From Charina bottae (Eukaryota > Chordata > Lepidosauria > Squamata > Charinaidae): 64,000 nucleotides of DNA. Shown here in pieces: positions 1 through 9,484 of this stretch; position 1 is the stretch's first letter; every line of letters begins with the position of its first letter. A model generated the notes under the pieces. That model did no database searches, was not told where the DNA came from, and was given only the letters and a program-made list of their open reading frames with translations. The translations under genes were made by a program, and so were the position numbers. Location of the stretch: positions 179,277,725 to 179,341,724 of the forward strand of contig JALMGJ010000003.1 of the NCBI GenBank assembly GCA_023362775.1. The letters are read 5' to 3'.

Positions 1-23
1 TTGGGTGGCATGCAAGTTTAATA

Positions 24-64
<41 letters not shown>
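24..64. repeat. (ATT)n microsatellite
   Basis: Pure trinucleotide run of about 13 units at the window start. No coding potential. The sequence between it and about position 280 shows nothing recognisable. Confidence 0.95.
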
Positions 65-68
<4 letters not shown>

Positions 69-280
69 TTAACCATTGTTAATGTGAATAAATACATCTA
101 ACAATTGTGGTTTTTTTAAATTTTTGACTATGGAGTAAGCTTGGGCAGATTGGATAGGGGAGGTTGAAGGCTGAAGCTGGCAAGGTAGAAAGCTTTACCT
201 ATCTTCTGCTCATCGTCCACAGTTGGGTGGAAAAATTGAGAGATCAAATGCCACAGTAGAGCAATACCTTTGTTCCTATG

Positions 281-342
281 TAAACTATCAGTAAGATAGT
301 TTACTAAACTATCAGTAAGATAGTTTATCAATAAGATAGTTT
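281..342. repeat. Short tandem repeat, about 23 bp unit
   Basis: The motif TAAACTATCAGTAAGATAG occurs twice and is followed by a third, degenerate unit. Each unit contains a small internal palindrome (ACTATC/GATAGT). It lies immediately before the 5'-truncated LINE and may mark the edge of that insertion. Confidence 0.7.
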
Positions 343-412
343 GATCTTAAGAGTTTGATCGGAAGAGTTTTCTGAGCATCTGCAGGACAAAATCGCTCAG
401 ATTCATTCCACG

Positions 413-772
413 TTGGACTCCAAGCGTGAGACAAGATCTGGGGAGATGCCAGAGGCTCGTACTTACCATGTTATCTGTGAGAAGTTTGATCCTGTTGTGC
501 CTGATGAAGTACACAGGATCCTCCGGATTGTAAACGTCACCACATGCCAACTTGACCCATGTCCCTCCTGGCTGGTGAAATCAGCTAGTGAGGTGACATG
601 TGGCTGGGTCCAGGCGATTATAAATTCGTCCTTGAGTGAGGGGGTGTTCCAGGCTGCCTTTAAGGAGGCACTGGTGCATCCCCTCCTCAAGAAACCTTCC
701 CTGGAACCTACCATCCTGGGCAATTTTCGCCCAGTCTCCCACCTTCCCTTTTTGGGAAAGGTGGTTGAGAAG
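413..772 (+). pseudogene. LINE reverse transcriptase, N-terminal part (fragment before the PLE insertion)
   Basis: Open frame encoding the region upstream of and into the RT fingers. It ends in FRPVSHLPFLGKVVEK, the typical L2/CR1-type motif preceding RT motif A. The frame is broken at 773 only by the inserted element: the same four residues VVEK are encoded again at 1554 because of the 12-bp target duplication. There are no stops in this part, so the LINE was probably fairly young when the PLE landed. It no longer encodes a functional protein. Confidence 0.85.
761..772. repeat. 12-bp target-site duplication, left copy (PLE-A)
   Basis: GTGGTTGAGAAG, identical to 1554-1565. It encodes VVEK in the disrupted LINE on both sides. 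Confidence 0.95.
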
Positions 773-821
773 TCTGTGGCTTGAATCATGTCAACTGGAT
801 TTCTATTTTCTTAGTGGAAAC

Positions 822-852
822 GTTTCACTCCTTATCCAAGGAGCTTCTTCAG
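822..852 (-). ncRNA. Hammerhead-ribozyme-like core in left pLTR of PLE-A
   Basis: On the minus strand: CTGAAGA, then a 6-bp stem (CTCCTT/AAGGAG, GGAT loop), then GAAAC. This fits the hammerhead core CUGANGA-stem II-GAAA. Hammerhead motifs in the pLTRs of Penelope-like elements are established knowledge. Activity is inference. The stem III side (GAAACGTTTC) is very short, so any cleavage would probably need a dimeric arrangement. Confidence 0.6.
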
Positions 853-953
853 TCTGAGTAAAGTTAGTAAGGGAATCCTTAAATATGTTTCTAGGCTGGC
901 TGTGTGACCTTGCACCTGGGGCTAGGTCATGGTTATTTTTGAGATGTTTGTTT

Positions 954-1390
954 CTAAGTCCCTTTATCATCTAAAGGAGGATCGTTAAGATTACCCTGCT
1001 GCTGTTGAGCTTGTGAAATGGTCTTAATCTTCCTAGGCACAGAAGACAAAGCAGGAAGGAAGATAGGGGAAAGGTTATGCCTGAGGCCCCCACCTCTATT
1101 CAAGGAAGGATTTTCCAAGTTGGCATGAATGGATTCCTTGACCCCTCTCTCAAACCACCTATCTTCTCTGTCTAAAATGTGAACATTAATGTCCTCAAAT
1201 GAGTGTCCTTTTTCCTTTAGATGAAGATAAACTGCTGACTCTGGTCCTGTGGTGTTACTTCTCCTGTGTTGGGCCATCCTCCTGTACAAAGGTTGTTTGG
1301 TTTCTCCAATGTAGAGTTCAGAGCACTCCTCACTGCACTGGATTGCATACACTACATTGCTTTCCTTGTGTTTTGGAGTTAGGTCACACA
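954..1390 (-). pseudogene. PLE C-terminal GIY-YIG endonuclease fragment
   Basis: Minus-strand frame reading SNVVYAIQCSEECSELYIGETKQPLYRR, followed by HLKEKGHSFEDINVHIL. The VVYAI and LYIG blocks and the downstream Arg are the signature of the GIY-YIG nuclease at the C-terminus of Penelope-like proteins. The reading continues about 60 residues beyond the nuclease to a stop at 954. The frame begins at the junction with the right pLTR near 1385-1390, so everything N-terminal (linker, RT) is lost. The first residues read upstream of this junction come from the pLTR and are not part of the protein. Confidence 0.85.
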
Positions 1391-1438
1391 GCCAGCCTAG
1401 AAACATATTTAAGGATTCCCTTACTAACTTTACTCAGA

Positions 1439-1469
1439 CTGAAGAAGCTCCTTGGATAAGGAGTGAAAC
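1439..1469 (+). ncRNA. Hammerhead-ribozyme-like core in right pLTR of PLE-A
   Basis: Inverted counterpart of the motif at 822-852: CTGAAGA at 1439-1445, perfect 6-bp stem 1448-1453/1458-1463 with a GGAT loop, GAAAC at 1465-1469. Both arms retain all core bases. Confidence 0.6.
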
Positions 1470-1553
1470 GTTTCCACTAAGAAAATAGAAATCCAGTTGA
1501 CATGATTCAAGCCACAGACTGTTCCACCTGGATGACTGAGAACCTTCATAGAC

Positions 1554-1565
1554 GTGGTTGAGAAG
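1554..1565. repeat. 12-bp target-site duplication, right copy (PLE-A)
   Basis: GTGGTTGAGAAG, identical to 761-772. The LINE frame resumes here. Confidence 0.95.
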
Positions 1566-2887
1566 GTGGTGGCGTTGCAACTCCAGAGGATCCTGGAGGA
1601 AACGGATTATCTGGACCCCTTCCAGTCAGGTTTCAGGCTGGGATATGGGACAGAGACCGCATTGGTCACGCTTATGGATGATCTCTGGCGAGAGCGGGAT
1701 GGAGGGAGTGCGTCCATACTTGCTCTCTTAGATCTCTCAGCGGCTTTTGATACCGTCGACCACGGTATACTCTTGGGGCGGCTCAGGGACTTGGGGGCGG
1801 GCAGCGTGGTTTTGCGCTGGTTTGCCTCCTTTCTCCAGGGCCGTTCCCAGTCGGTGTTGATAGGGGAGGAGAGAGCTGACCCGCGACCCCTGACTTGTGG
1901 GGTACCGCAGGGGTCGGTTCTCTCTCCTCTCCTATTCAACATCTACATGAAGCCGCTGGGCGAGATCATCCGCCACCACGGGATGAGGTATCACCAATAT
2001 GCTGATGATACCCAGTTACAGTATACATCTCCATCCCGGGTGAAGTAAGTGATGCAGTCAATGCCTTATCTCAGTGCCTGGAGGCTGTGGGGGTCTGGAT
2101 GGGGAACAACAGGCTTCAGCTGAACCCTGGTAAGACGGAGTGGCTGTGGATTGATGGCCCCCCTGGATCCGGGAAGTTGTCATCTTTGATTCTGGGTGGG
2201 GTTGCACTACCCCACACAGATCCAGTGCGGAATCTGGGGGTTCTCCTGGACTCGCGACCCCTGCTCAAAGAGCAGGTGGCAGTCGTGGCCAGGAGGGCCT
2301 TTGCACAGCTTCGAGTTGTGCGCCAGTTACGCCCTTTCCTTGATCAGGAGGCCCTCCGAACAGTCACTCATGCCCTTGTCATCTCCCGCATAGACTATTG
2401 TAATGCGCTCTACATGGGGCTACCCTTGAGGAGTATCCGGAATCTTCAGCTGGTGCAGAATGCGGCGGCGCGAGCAGTTATGGGTGCTAGGATATCGGCA
2501 CATGTGACACCTCTGCTACGCGAGCTGCATTGGGTGCCAGTTTGCTTCCGGGTCCAATTCAAGGTGTTGGTGATTACCTTTAAAGCCCTACATGGCATAG
2601 GGCCAGGGTACCTGAGGGACCGTCTCATCCCGACAACGTCGGCCCGCCCCACCCGTGCATGCAGAAAGGGCATGCTTCGGACACCCTCAAAAAGAGAATT
2701 CCATCTAGCGGGGTCCAGGAGGCGTGCCTTCTCTGCGATAGCGCCCGCCTTATGGAATATCTTGCCCCCGGAGGTGAGACTGGCCCCTTTACTCCTGGCC
2801 TTTCAGAAGGCCCTTAAGACCTGGCTCTGCCGCCTGGCCTGGGACGACGGAGGTGGTAGTGCCTCTTGGGGTTGGCTGGCCCCGTAG
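1554..2887 (+). pseudogene. LINE reverse transcriptase, catalytic and C-terminal part, one frameshift
   Basis: Two frames make up one RT. The first (1554-2048) carries motif A (LLDLSAAFDTVDH), motif B (GVPQGSVLSPLLFN) and motif C (YADDTQL), so the three catalytic Asp residues are all present. The second frame is open from about 2033 to 2887 and carries GVWMGNNRLQLNPGKTEWLW, the SRIDYCNALYMGLP segment and LRELHWVPVCFRVQFKVL through ALWNILPPEVR. The switch occurs at about 2017-2025, where a few extra bases (CAGTATAC follows CAGTTA) follow YADDTQL and produce a stop at 2046-2048. Apart from this shift and the PLE the region is uninterrupted. The 3' UTR follows directly. Confidence 0.9.
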
Positions 2888-3044
2888 CACCATGATCTAC
2901 TCTGTGGTCCTTAATCCATCTTGGACTTTATTTATTTTATGCCTGTTGTGTTTTTAGATATTTTGTATAGTTTTTAAATTTTATTTGTTGTAACCCGCCC
3001 AGAGTCCCTTGTATGGGAGATGGGCGGGGGATAAATTGAACAAA

Positions 3045-3083
<39 letters not shown>

Positions 3084-3084
3084 A
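2888..3084 (+). other. LINE 3' UTR and (AATA)n tail
   Basis: AT-rich 3' UTR ending with the hairpin-like block CCGCCCAGAGTCCCTTG...GGAGATGGGCGG, then about 11 AATA/AAAT units. The same block recurs in both orientations elsewhere in the window and marks the 3' end of this LINE family. Confidence 0.85.
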
Positions 3085-3848
3085 TGGTCTGATCTTTTCC
3101 TTATGGCCAAGTTAACTTATAGTAACTTTGTTCATGCCTCTATTCAGATGTCACCATTATAGGCCACTTATGAGTGCCTTCTACACCTACATCCACATCT
3201 GAGAAGCTGGATGCCAAGTTTATTGAGCGGTTTACAGTACTTGCACAAATCAACTCTCTGTCTTTTGTCTGCAGCTCTTAGCCACAAGAGAGACACGTGG
3301 AGACTCCCCCATCTAAAACTGAGGAGGATTGATCATAACTGAGGAAAGTTGCAGACAGAAAAGTAGAGGAACTGGAAGGTCCCCTTTTCCTACTGTCTGA
3401 TGTCCAGAAGTGTGTGTGTGTGTGTGTGTTGCGGTCAGGGGAGTGGACAGATGGAAGACTCCAGAATCAGGGAAACCTCTTTGATTTCAGCCAAAGAAGT
3501 AACGGAAATCCTGCCCAGAAATCCTCAGGAAGGAAGAGGGAGGGAGGGAGGGAGGGATAAAAACATCTGAAAGGGAGCATGTTTGTCATTTCATACAGAT
3601 GGAAAAAGGGAGAAGAGCACAATGCCTTCCAGTTTCTCATGAAGGGAGATGATGCTGGCACCTCCTGGTTCAAGGAGGAGGGAAAGATGAAAATAGAGTG
3701 AGGTGAAACTGCCAAGATGGAAAACAAAGAGCCTCAGGCCAAATGATGGGGAAAAATGCAAATGCCCTTATTCCCATATGGGGAAACAGCAAAATGTTCA
3801 TTACCATGAAAGGGACCTAGAATTTAAACTATGGGGGTACTCTCTTTA

Positions 3849-3885
<37 letters not shown>

Positions 3886-3914
3886 CACACACACACGTGT
3901 GTGGCTGGAATCCT

Positions 3915-3969
<55 letters not shown>

Positions 3970-4399
3970 GTAGTTGATCTGTATAAATATGACTCATCCC
4001 AGTTTGTAATAAAGCTTTATCTAACTACTGAGACCCCAAAAATCCTGCTATTAGGTAGCCACAGGGAAGGGAGGGTTGATGTCCAAGTATCTGAAATTAT
4101 CAATCAAGCCATGCCTATATGAAATCTGACAGGAGGCCTGTTGGGCTGGGTAAGTATTCAAAGGAAACCTAGCCTGACATGTTCCTTTATTAAGCAAATA
4201 AAGGTAATATGTTGCCATAGGAACAAAACTCTCAGGCAACTGCTTTCTGACAGAGGACAATTTTGAGTATGTTCTGAATTCGGAGAACCATCAGCAGAGG
4301 TGGCAGACAGCATCCCCTCCCCAAGATGTTGTACTGTTGTGTGAAACCATACCAGCCCTACCTGGGGTGGGAGGGCCCTAGAACAGTAACATAAGCCTT
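3085..4399. other. No gene seen; several microsatellites
   Basis: Contains (GT)n at 3411-3430, a GGGA-rich run at 3536-3556, (CT)n(CA)n at about 3852-3900 and (ATT)n at 3916-3969. Nothing else is recognisable. Confidence 0.8.
3852..3969. repeat. Compound microsatellite (CT)n(CA)n and (ATT)n
   Basis: CT then CA dinucleotides up to about 3900, a short unique stretch, then about 17 ATT units. The protein-like frames across it are repeat artefacts. Confidence 0.9.
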
Positions 4400-4920
4400 C
4401 ATCTTGCACATGGCAATATGCTTTATATGGGGCTGCCCTTGAAGACTGTCCAGAAGCTTCAGCTAGCACAGAATGCACTGGCCCAATAATCAGCTGGCAC
4501 CTGCCACCAGCAATTTTTACACCTGTGCTCCAAGCCCCACAGTGGCTTCCAATTAGCTTCCGAGTTCAATTTCAGATGCTGGTTATGATCTAAACAGCCC
4601 TGTCTGGCTTGGCACTGACGTCTCTTCATGACCACTCTCTCCAACTGGAATGGGTATACTTGACTCTTTCATCCCAGGAGAAACTGCTGGGAGTTTCTGC
4701 AAGGTACATGCCATGGAGGCTGGCACACACTGCTTTCCTGCGGCAAGGCCTATCTTTGGAATAGTCTTCCATCTGAACTGGAGTTCTGGCCTTCCAGAAA
4801 TGACTGAAAGCAGAGCGGTTCTGAAAGGCTTATGCTGATGCATGACAGACACCTAGGATGGATGACTCTAGTATGGGTCTGGACTTTATACTGTTATAAA
4901 TATATAATTTTAATTTGTTT
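4400..4920 (+). pseudogene. Decayed L2/CR1-type LINE RT C-terminal fragment
   Basis: Matches at DNA level the C-terminal RT segment of the LINE at 2087-2887: ATGCTTTATATGGGGCTGCC corresponds to the CNALYMGLP codons, then GTGGCTTCCAATTAGC corresponds to the HWVPVCFR segment, then a TGGAATAGTCTTCC-type ALWN motif. Many stops and indels make it an old copy of a relative rather than the same subfamily. It ends in an AT-rich 3' region near 4900. Confidence 0.65.
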
Positions 4921-5411
4921 TACTGGGGGATGCAAGAAACAAAAGTGACATCTTACTCTTTCTGATTATATTTTCTTGCTAATCCATTTTTTTTATTGGG
5001 AGGTCACTATCAGTTTACCTTCTGCAAAATGAGTAATGACCAAAGGTTGAGATTTAGAGATTTAGGATCCCTAAATTACATATTCAAAACTACCATTAAT
5101 ATTGCCCTTTTAGGGCAGCATGACTTCACCATGCACTGTATGTGGCAGAATAGATATATGCAAGTGCATTCTTGTTTGCTTTAAATTTCTATATGTAGCT
5201 CTATTGGTGACCTAGGCAAAAAGTGTAAGTAAAAGTCCTTAATTTTTGCCAACTAGATGCAGCCCCCTGGAGCTATACCCCATGCCACTTTGGGGTTTCT
5301 TTATCTTCTAGCTTTACTATTTTTAAACAAAATCATCTTTCTACTATTACAAGTGCTTCCACTCCTTTTGTATCCTTTTTATCCGTTTTAAGAGGGAGCT
5401 GCAAATTTTAA
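4921..5411. other. No feature seen
   Basis: Low-complexity AT-rich sequence without coding or repeat signal that I can name. Confidence 0.7.
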
Positions 5412-5739
5412 TAAAGTAAAGGTAAAGGTTAAAGTTCCCCCCGCACATTTGTGCAGTCGTGTCCGACTCTAGGGGCCGGTGCTCATCTCCGTTTGTTAGC
5501 CAAAGATCCAGCGTTGTCCGAAGACGCTTCCACGGTCATGTGGCTGCATGACATGCATGGAACGCTGTTACCTACCCACCGAAGTGGTACCTATTAATCT
5601 ACTTGCATTTGCATGCTTTTGAATTGCTAGGTTGGCAAGAGCTGGAGCTAGTGCGGGAGCTCACTCGATCACGCGGGGCTAGGGATTCGAACCTCCAAAC
5701 TTGCAATCTTCCAATCTACAAGCCTGGCGTCTTACCCAA
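5412..5739 (-). mobile_element. Sauria-type SINE
   Basis: Antisense copy. It starts with the reverse of the simple tail (GTAAAGGTAAAGG), then the BovB-like 3' block GCAGTCGTGTCCGACTCTAG, the body (GGTCATGTGG..., GAAGTGGTACCTATT), and the tRNA-related head with the reverse of the B box (GGATTCGAACC, here GGGATTCGAACCTCC). The head is cut at GTCTTACCC, so the A box is incomplete. The promoter is internal RNA polymerase III type. Mobilisation by RTE/BovB machinery is known for this family; BovB itself is in this window. Confidence 0.9.
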
Positions 5740-7750
5740 TGTTAGTAAATGCTTCCTATTTAAGTTTTTGGAGTGCACAGTCTATTTTCATTAAAAAAAT
5801 CAGTTTTGCAGACAAGAGAACAGTGTGCACAATTACTGCACATTTTATGGACTACCTGCTTCCTGGAAATTTACCAAATTCTGTTATTAATTATATTAAT
5901 TTTGCTTGATTCCTTTTGCTGAAAAAGATTCACATGATTACACTTTTGGAAAAGGTTATGCAAAAGGATCTTTAAAGCCATGCAGAAAATAACTGCCTTC
6001 ATAATCACGGTTAGGGGGAGGGTCATTTTCGAATGTTGGAACAGAATACTGTAAAAAAGTGTTATGTTTTGTATATAAGGTACACTTTATATAGATATTT
6101 GGTATTTTTCATTAGGTTGTTGACAGAAAGATAGTAGAGTGCATTTTTGTGTAACCCCTGTTATTTTTGTTTATATTAATATTGCAATTTTATTTCCACA
6201 TTTTGTTTAAGATTTGGGATGTTAATAGAGCAATACACAAAGCACACCATCTTTTCCATTTCATTTTGTCCTTTTGAAGTGGGAAGACCAGTCATTATGA
6301 GTTCCTTAATGTGCTGTTCTTATTTAGCTCTTATTTGAAAGCACAGGTATTACCAGCCACCCTCACCCTCTCCTCCAAAAGTTGAACTACATAACTTAGA
6401 AAAGTCTGTGCTATTTTTGTCAATATTTTTGATTCTGTGCTACATTCAAAGGCATACATGACTCATAAGAGGTCTGCTTTGCTGCTAGAGTTAGCAACAA
6501 TGCTTTCCTTACAACAGTAAACATCTATCACATTTTTAAATTAGTCATCCAAACAGGAGTTGCCAAAAATTCTTGAGTACAGAAGGGCGCTGTTAATGCT
6601 CTTTCAATGCAAGGACAAATGAATTTACCCACTAGTTATAGCACATACCACAACTTTCCACAGACTAAATACATAGATTTGGTGTTCTGTGATAACTATG
6701 ATTCATGCAATATTTTCTCCTATGAAATAAAATTAGCATAACCTTTCATAGATTTTGAATACATGCATGGAGGGGAAAACATTATTCACTTGGTAGTACT
6801 TATATTATTGAAATCAGAAGTGGGCAGAGGTTAAGTTTACAGAATTGACTTTTCCCCCACTAAAGTCCCATTCATGAACTAAAGCTAGTGAGGGTGTTGG
6901 GTTCTTTCTCTCCCCCCTCCTTTTATCATTTCTGTTCTTTTATCAACTCTTGTTGATCTACTTGGGCTGGCTCTCCTCTTGACCATGAAGCACAGTGATG
7001 GACTTTGGGCCTTTTACTCTCTTGCAACCCAAAGTAACTTATGATGGGTTTTTTTTTCAGGTTTGTGCAAAATTCACCATTCCAGGAATATTACATTCCA
7101 ATGTACCTTGGAACAATCTGTTTTTCTCCTGGAATGCACCATTAAGGCCATTACATAAATAAATGAATCACTCAGATTGAAGGGTACAGTTTTACCTTCT
7201 TCCTCTTCATTAATAAAATATGTTTTATGTTGGCTTGTTAAATCTAAGGGCATATTTAAATTGTATCCAACAGAATGTCATATTCAACACAAACTCCTTT
7301 TTCTCAATCCAGTTATAGCATGGGCAAATTGGAGCCATGATCTGAAAACAAGTCAGTCAATGATTCTGCTAATAAAATGTATTTTCATTGTCCAGTGATG
7401 AATCGCAACTTGCAAACTCTTAATAATTTGTGCCAAATATATACAAAAATGGCCAATTTATATTAAGGCTTTCAAAATATATGAATGCCTTCTTGAAACA
7501 AATTTATGCCACTTTAATATTAAAGAAAACTACGAGTATCCAAGTGTAAATATAAAATATATACTTCAAAATGGCTGAAAGAACTGGAAAAAGACAATTA
7601 TAACTCAGTATCCTTACTTCTAAATTAATTTGTTTTATCAATGTTCCCATTTATCCTAATGTAGACAAGAATGTTCAACAGTATGTAACTCTACTAATAA
7701 CTCTACTAAGGTAGAGCTGGTGTATATCATCTATCGCAATGAAGTCTATT
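5740..7750. other. No feature seen
   Basis: AT-rich sequence. Short frames (for example 7177-7398) resemble no family I know and are treated as chance. Confidence 0.7.
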
Positions 7751-7797
7751 TCATTCATTCATTCATTCATTCATTCATTCATTCATTCATTCATTCA
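7751..7797. repeat. (ATTC)n microsatellite
   Basis: About 12 uninterrupted units. It is reverse-complementary to the (GAAT)n run at 7994-8042. Confidence 0.95.
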
Positions 7798-7993
7798 ATT
7801 TCATTCAAAAATATATAAATTTGGCTCATAAAGTAAGACACAAGTTAGGGCACACATTTCTGAATCTAAAGCTGATATCCTTAAACAAACAACAAACATC
7901 TTTTGTTTCTCAGCAAGAAATCAGCAAGCCAATTTGACAGCCAAAGAATAGTGGAGTTAGAGGGAGTTATATAAAGAGATTGAAGAGAAGCTG

Positions 7994-8042
7994 AATGAAT
8001 GAATGAATGAATGAATGAATGAATGAATGAATGAATGAATGA
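7994..8042. repeat. (GAAT)n microsatellite, inverted partner of (ATTC)n
   Basis: About 12 units of GAAT, the exact reverse complement of the run at 7751-7797, separated from it by roughly 196 bp. Confidence 0.95.
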
Positions 8043-8307
8043 GGCTTCATTGCAACAGATGACATACAGGAAAAGAGTCTAAGGCCTTGAAGCAAATAGT
8101 GGTGACAAGGTAAAGTTCTATTCTATGACAAAATGAAAATAACAAATAAAAGAGTCTTAATTATTAGACTTTCCTTCTAACAATCTGGCAGAAAGAATTA
8201 ATCCAAAGACCAAGTCTAAAACTCTCTAATATTACACATTGTGATTAGTAATATTTATTGGAAGGAAGGTTAAGGTTACAACACAAGTACATAAAGTGAG
8301 GCACAAA

Positions 8308-8450
8308 TTTATTTATTTATTTATTTATATTTCAAATTTAGCCACTGCCCATCTCACTTAAAGAGTGATTCTGGGCAGTTTACAATAAAACAAGCATAAA
8401 TACTAATTTAAAATACAATAAAACAATATTCTCAAATAAACAATATATTC
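8308..8450 (-). mobile_element. LINE 3'-end fragment (L2/CR1 type)
   Basis: (TTTA)n head followed by TGCCCATCTCACTTAAAGAGTGATTCTGGGCAG, the reverse of the 3'-UTR block at 2990-3040. Only the last 100-140 bp of the element are present. Confidence 0.8.
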
Positions 8451-8589
8451 CAGGGCATAGATGGTAACTAAAAAGTTCTTAATCTACGGGAGCATATGCA
8501 GGATTTCTACTTTATGTTGATGGTAGCAGCTCTACCGAAAAAGCCTAATGGGGCAAATTCCCTCATTATGTCTTCCCTTTGATATTTAT

Positions 8590-8725
8590 TTGTTAAGTTT
8601 ATATCCTGCCAATCATATAGAAACTTAAGTTGGTGTATATACCACTCTCTCCTATTTTCCCCCACAACAATAACCATGTGAGTTAGGTTGAGCTGAGTGA
8701 GTGTAACTGGATTACAACTGAAGTA
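8590..8725 (-). mobile_element. MIR/CORE-like tRNA-SINE, partial
   Basis: Shows the reverse of the block CTATTTTCCCCCACAACAATAACCATGTGAG...GGTTGAGCTGAGTGAGTG, which is clearer at 52395-52650. The tRNA head is missing. Confidence 0.6.
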
Positions 8726-9347
8726 AGGGAAGACTGCAAATTATTGTAAGATGACTGCGCAGTGCACAACAGAACATTTACACACACTCATTTGTCATCT
8801 TGTAACAAAATAGATGCAAAAATATCATACTCCGCACGTACAAATTTCTACAAAATTATCTTTTCAGTTGCAATAATTTCTAAAGCAAAAATAGGCAATT
8901 TGTAGTAAAGTGGTTGCTTGCAACCCAACATATTGTAATTTCTTTGTTTGATTGTTGTGAGCTGCCCAGAGTCATTGAGAGTCAGACGGCATACAGTATA
9001 AGGTTAATAAATCATCATCATCATCATCTGCATCTCCAGCACACCCAGATCACACCACCAGAATTCAGCAGCAAAATTGTCAAATTTTGGCAGTATGATT
9101 TCAATCTTTTTTAGAATCTGGGGAGAAGTTAAGAGTGGGGACAGAATAGTTGCCTCTCATAATCTTACCACCCCTTAAAATGGCACTGTAACATCAGTTG
9201 ATGGCCACCTGTTCCCCTTTGCGAAGTCTCAGCCTCCAACCCCTGAAACGTTGCCATTCCTGTTCTAAGGCTTATTCAGTTTCATTAAACTGAACAAAAT
9301 TGATGGGCAAAATGCAGGAGAAGTGAAAATTTGGGGTGAATACTAAT
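8726..9347. other. No gene seen; short (ATC)n run
   Basis: Contains a short CAT/ATC repeat at about 9010-9034. GAGCTGCCCAGAGTCATTGAGAGTCAGACGGCATA at about 8956 resembles a CR1-type 3' end but is too short to claim. Confidence 0.6.
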
Positions 9348-9359
9348 AGTAACATTCAT

Positions 9360-9472
9360 AGAGAATATTTGTAGCTCAGGGTTGAACTGTGGAGTGCGGA
9401 AGATGTTGCCTAGCCTGGCAATGAAACGTCTGCAAGAAAACAACAAGGCTCACAGAGCACCAAGGACTCCAC
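9360..9472 (+). mobile_element. Penelope-like element stub (PLE-C1), terminal pLTR and tail only
   Basis: A 113-bp insertion flanked by perfect 12-bp duplications AGTAACATTCAT (9348-9359 and 9473-9484). It contains GAAGATGTTGCCTAGCCTGG then CAATGAAACGTC, identical over this core to the pLTR of the PLE at 43340-43778. The hammerhead-like core reads CGGAAGA instead of CTGAAGA, so one invariant base is changed. No coding sequence remains: an extreme 5' truncation. Confidence 0.85.
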
Positions 9473-9484
9473 AGTAACATTCAT

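Larger units (their letters stand above)
773..1553 (-). mobile_element. Penelope-like element (PLE-A), rearranged copy inside the LINE
   Basis: A 781-bp insertion flanked by perfect 12-bp duplications GTGGTTGAGAAG (761-772 and 1554-1565). It is bounded by inverted pseudo-LTRs (773-912 and 1381-1518) that match almost base for base. The right pLTR is followed by a 35-nt tail (1519-1553) that the left lacks. The only coding part lies on the minus strand (GIY-YIG domain), whereas the tail-bearing pLTR reads on the plus strand. The coding part is therefore inverted relative to the 3' terminus. Inverted pLTRs and a short one-sided tail are established traits of Penelope-like elements. The RT region is missing. 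Confidence 0.9.
355..3084 (+). mobile_element. L2/CR1-type non-LTR retrotransposon, 5'-truncated, split by a Penelope-like element
   Basis: A LINE fragment covering the end of the endonuclease-RT linker, the full reverse transcriptase and the 3' UTR. Coding homology begins near 361 (EFSEHLQDKIAQI). It is interrupted at 773-1553 by a PLE and resumes at 1554 in register. The 3' UTR ends in the conserved block CCGCCCAGAGTCCC...GGGAGATGGGCGG, followed by an (AATA)n tail at about 3039-3084. The apurinic endonuclease domain is missing, as expected for 5' truncation during target-primed reverse transcription. The same 3' end recurs in this window at about 8.3, 11.0, 17.3, 21.1 and 28.1 kb. The exact clade (L2, CR1 or a near relative) is not resolved by eye. 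Confidence 0.9.

Noticed and set aside
773..1553. Interpretation of the insert as a DNA transposon because of its inverted repeats
   Set aside because: 12-bp duplication, one-sided tail, hammerhead-like motifs and a GIY-YIG domain fit a Penelope-like element instead.
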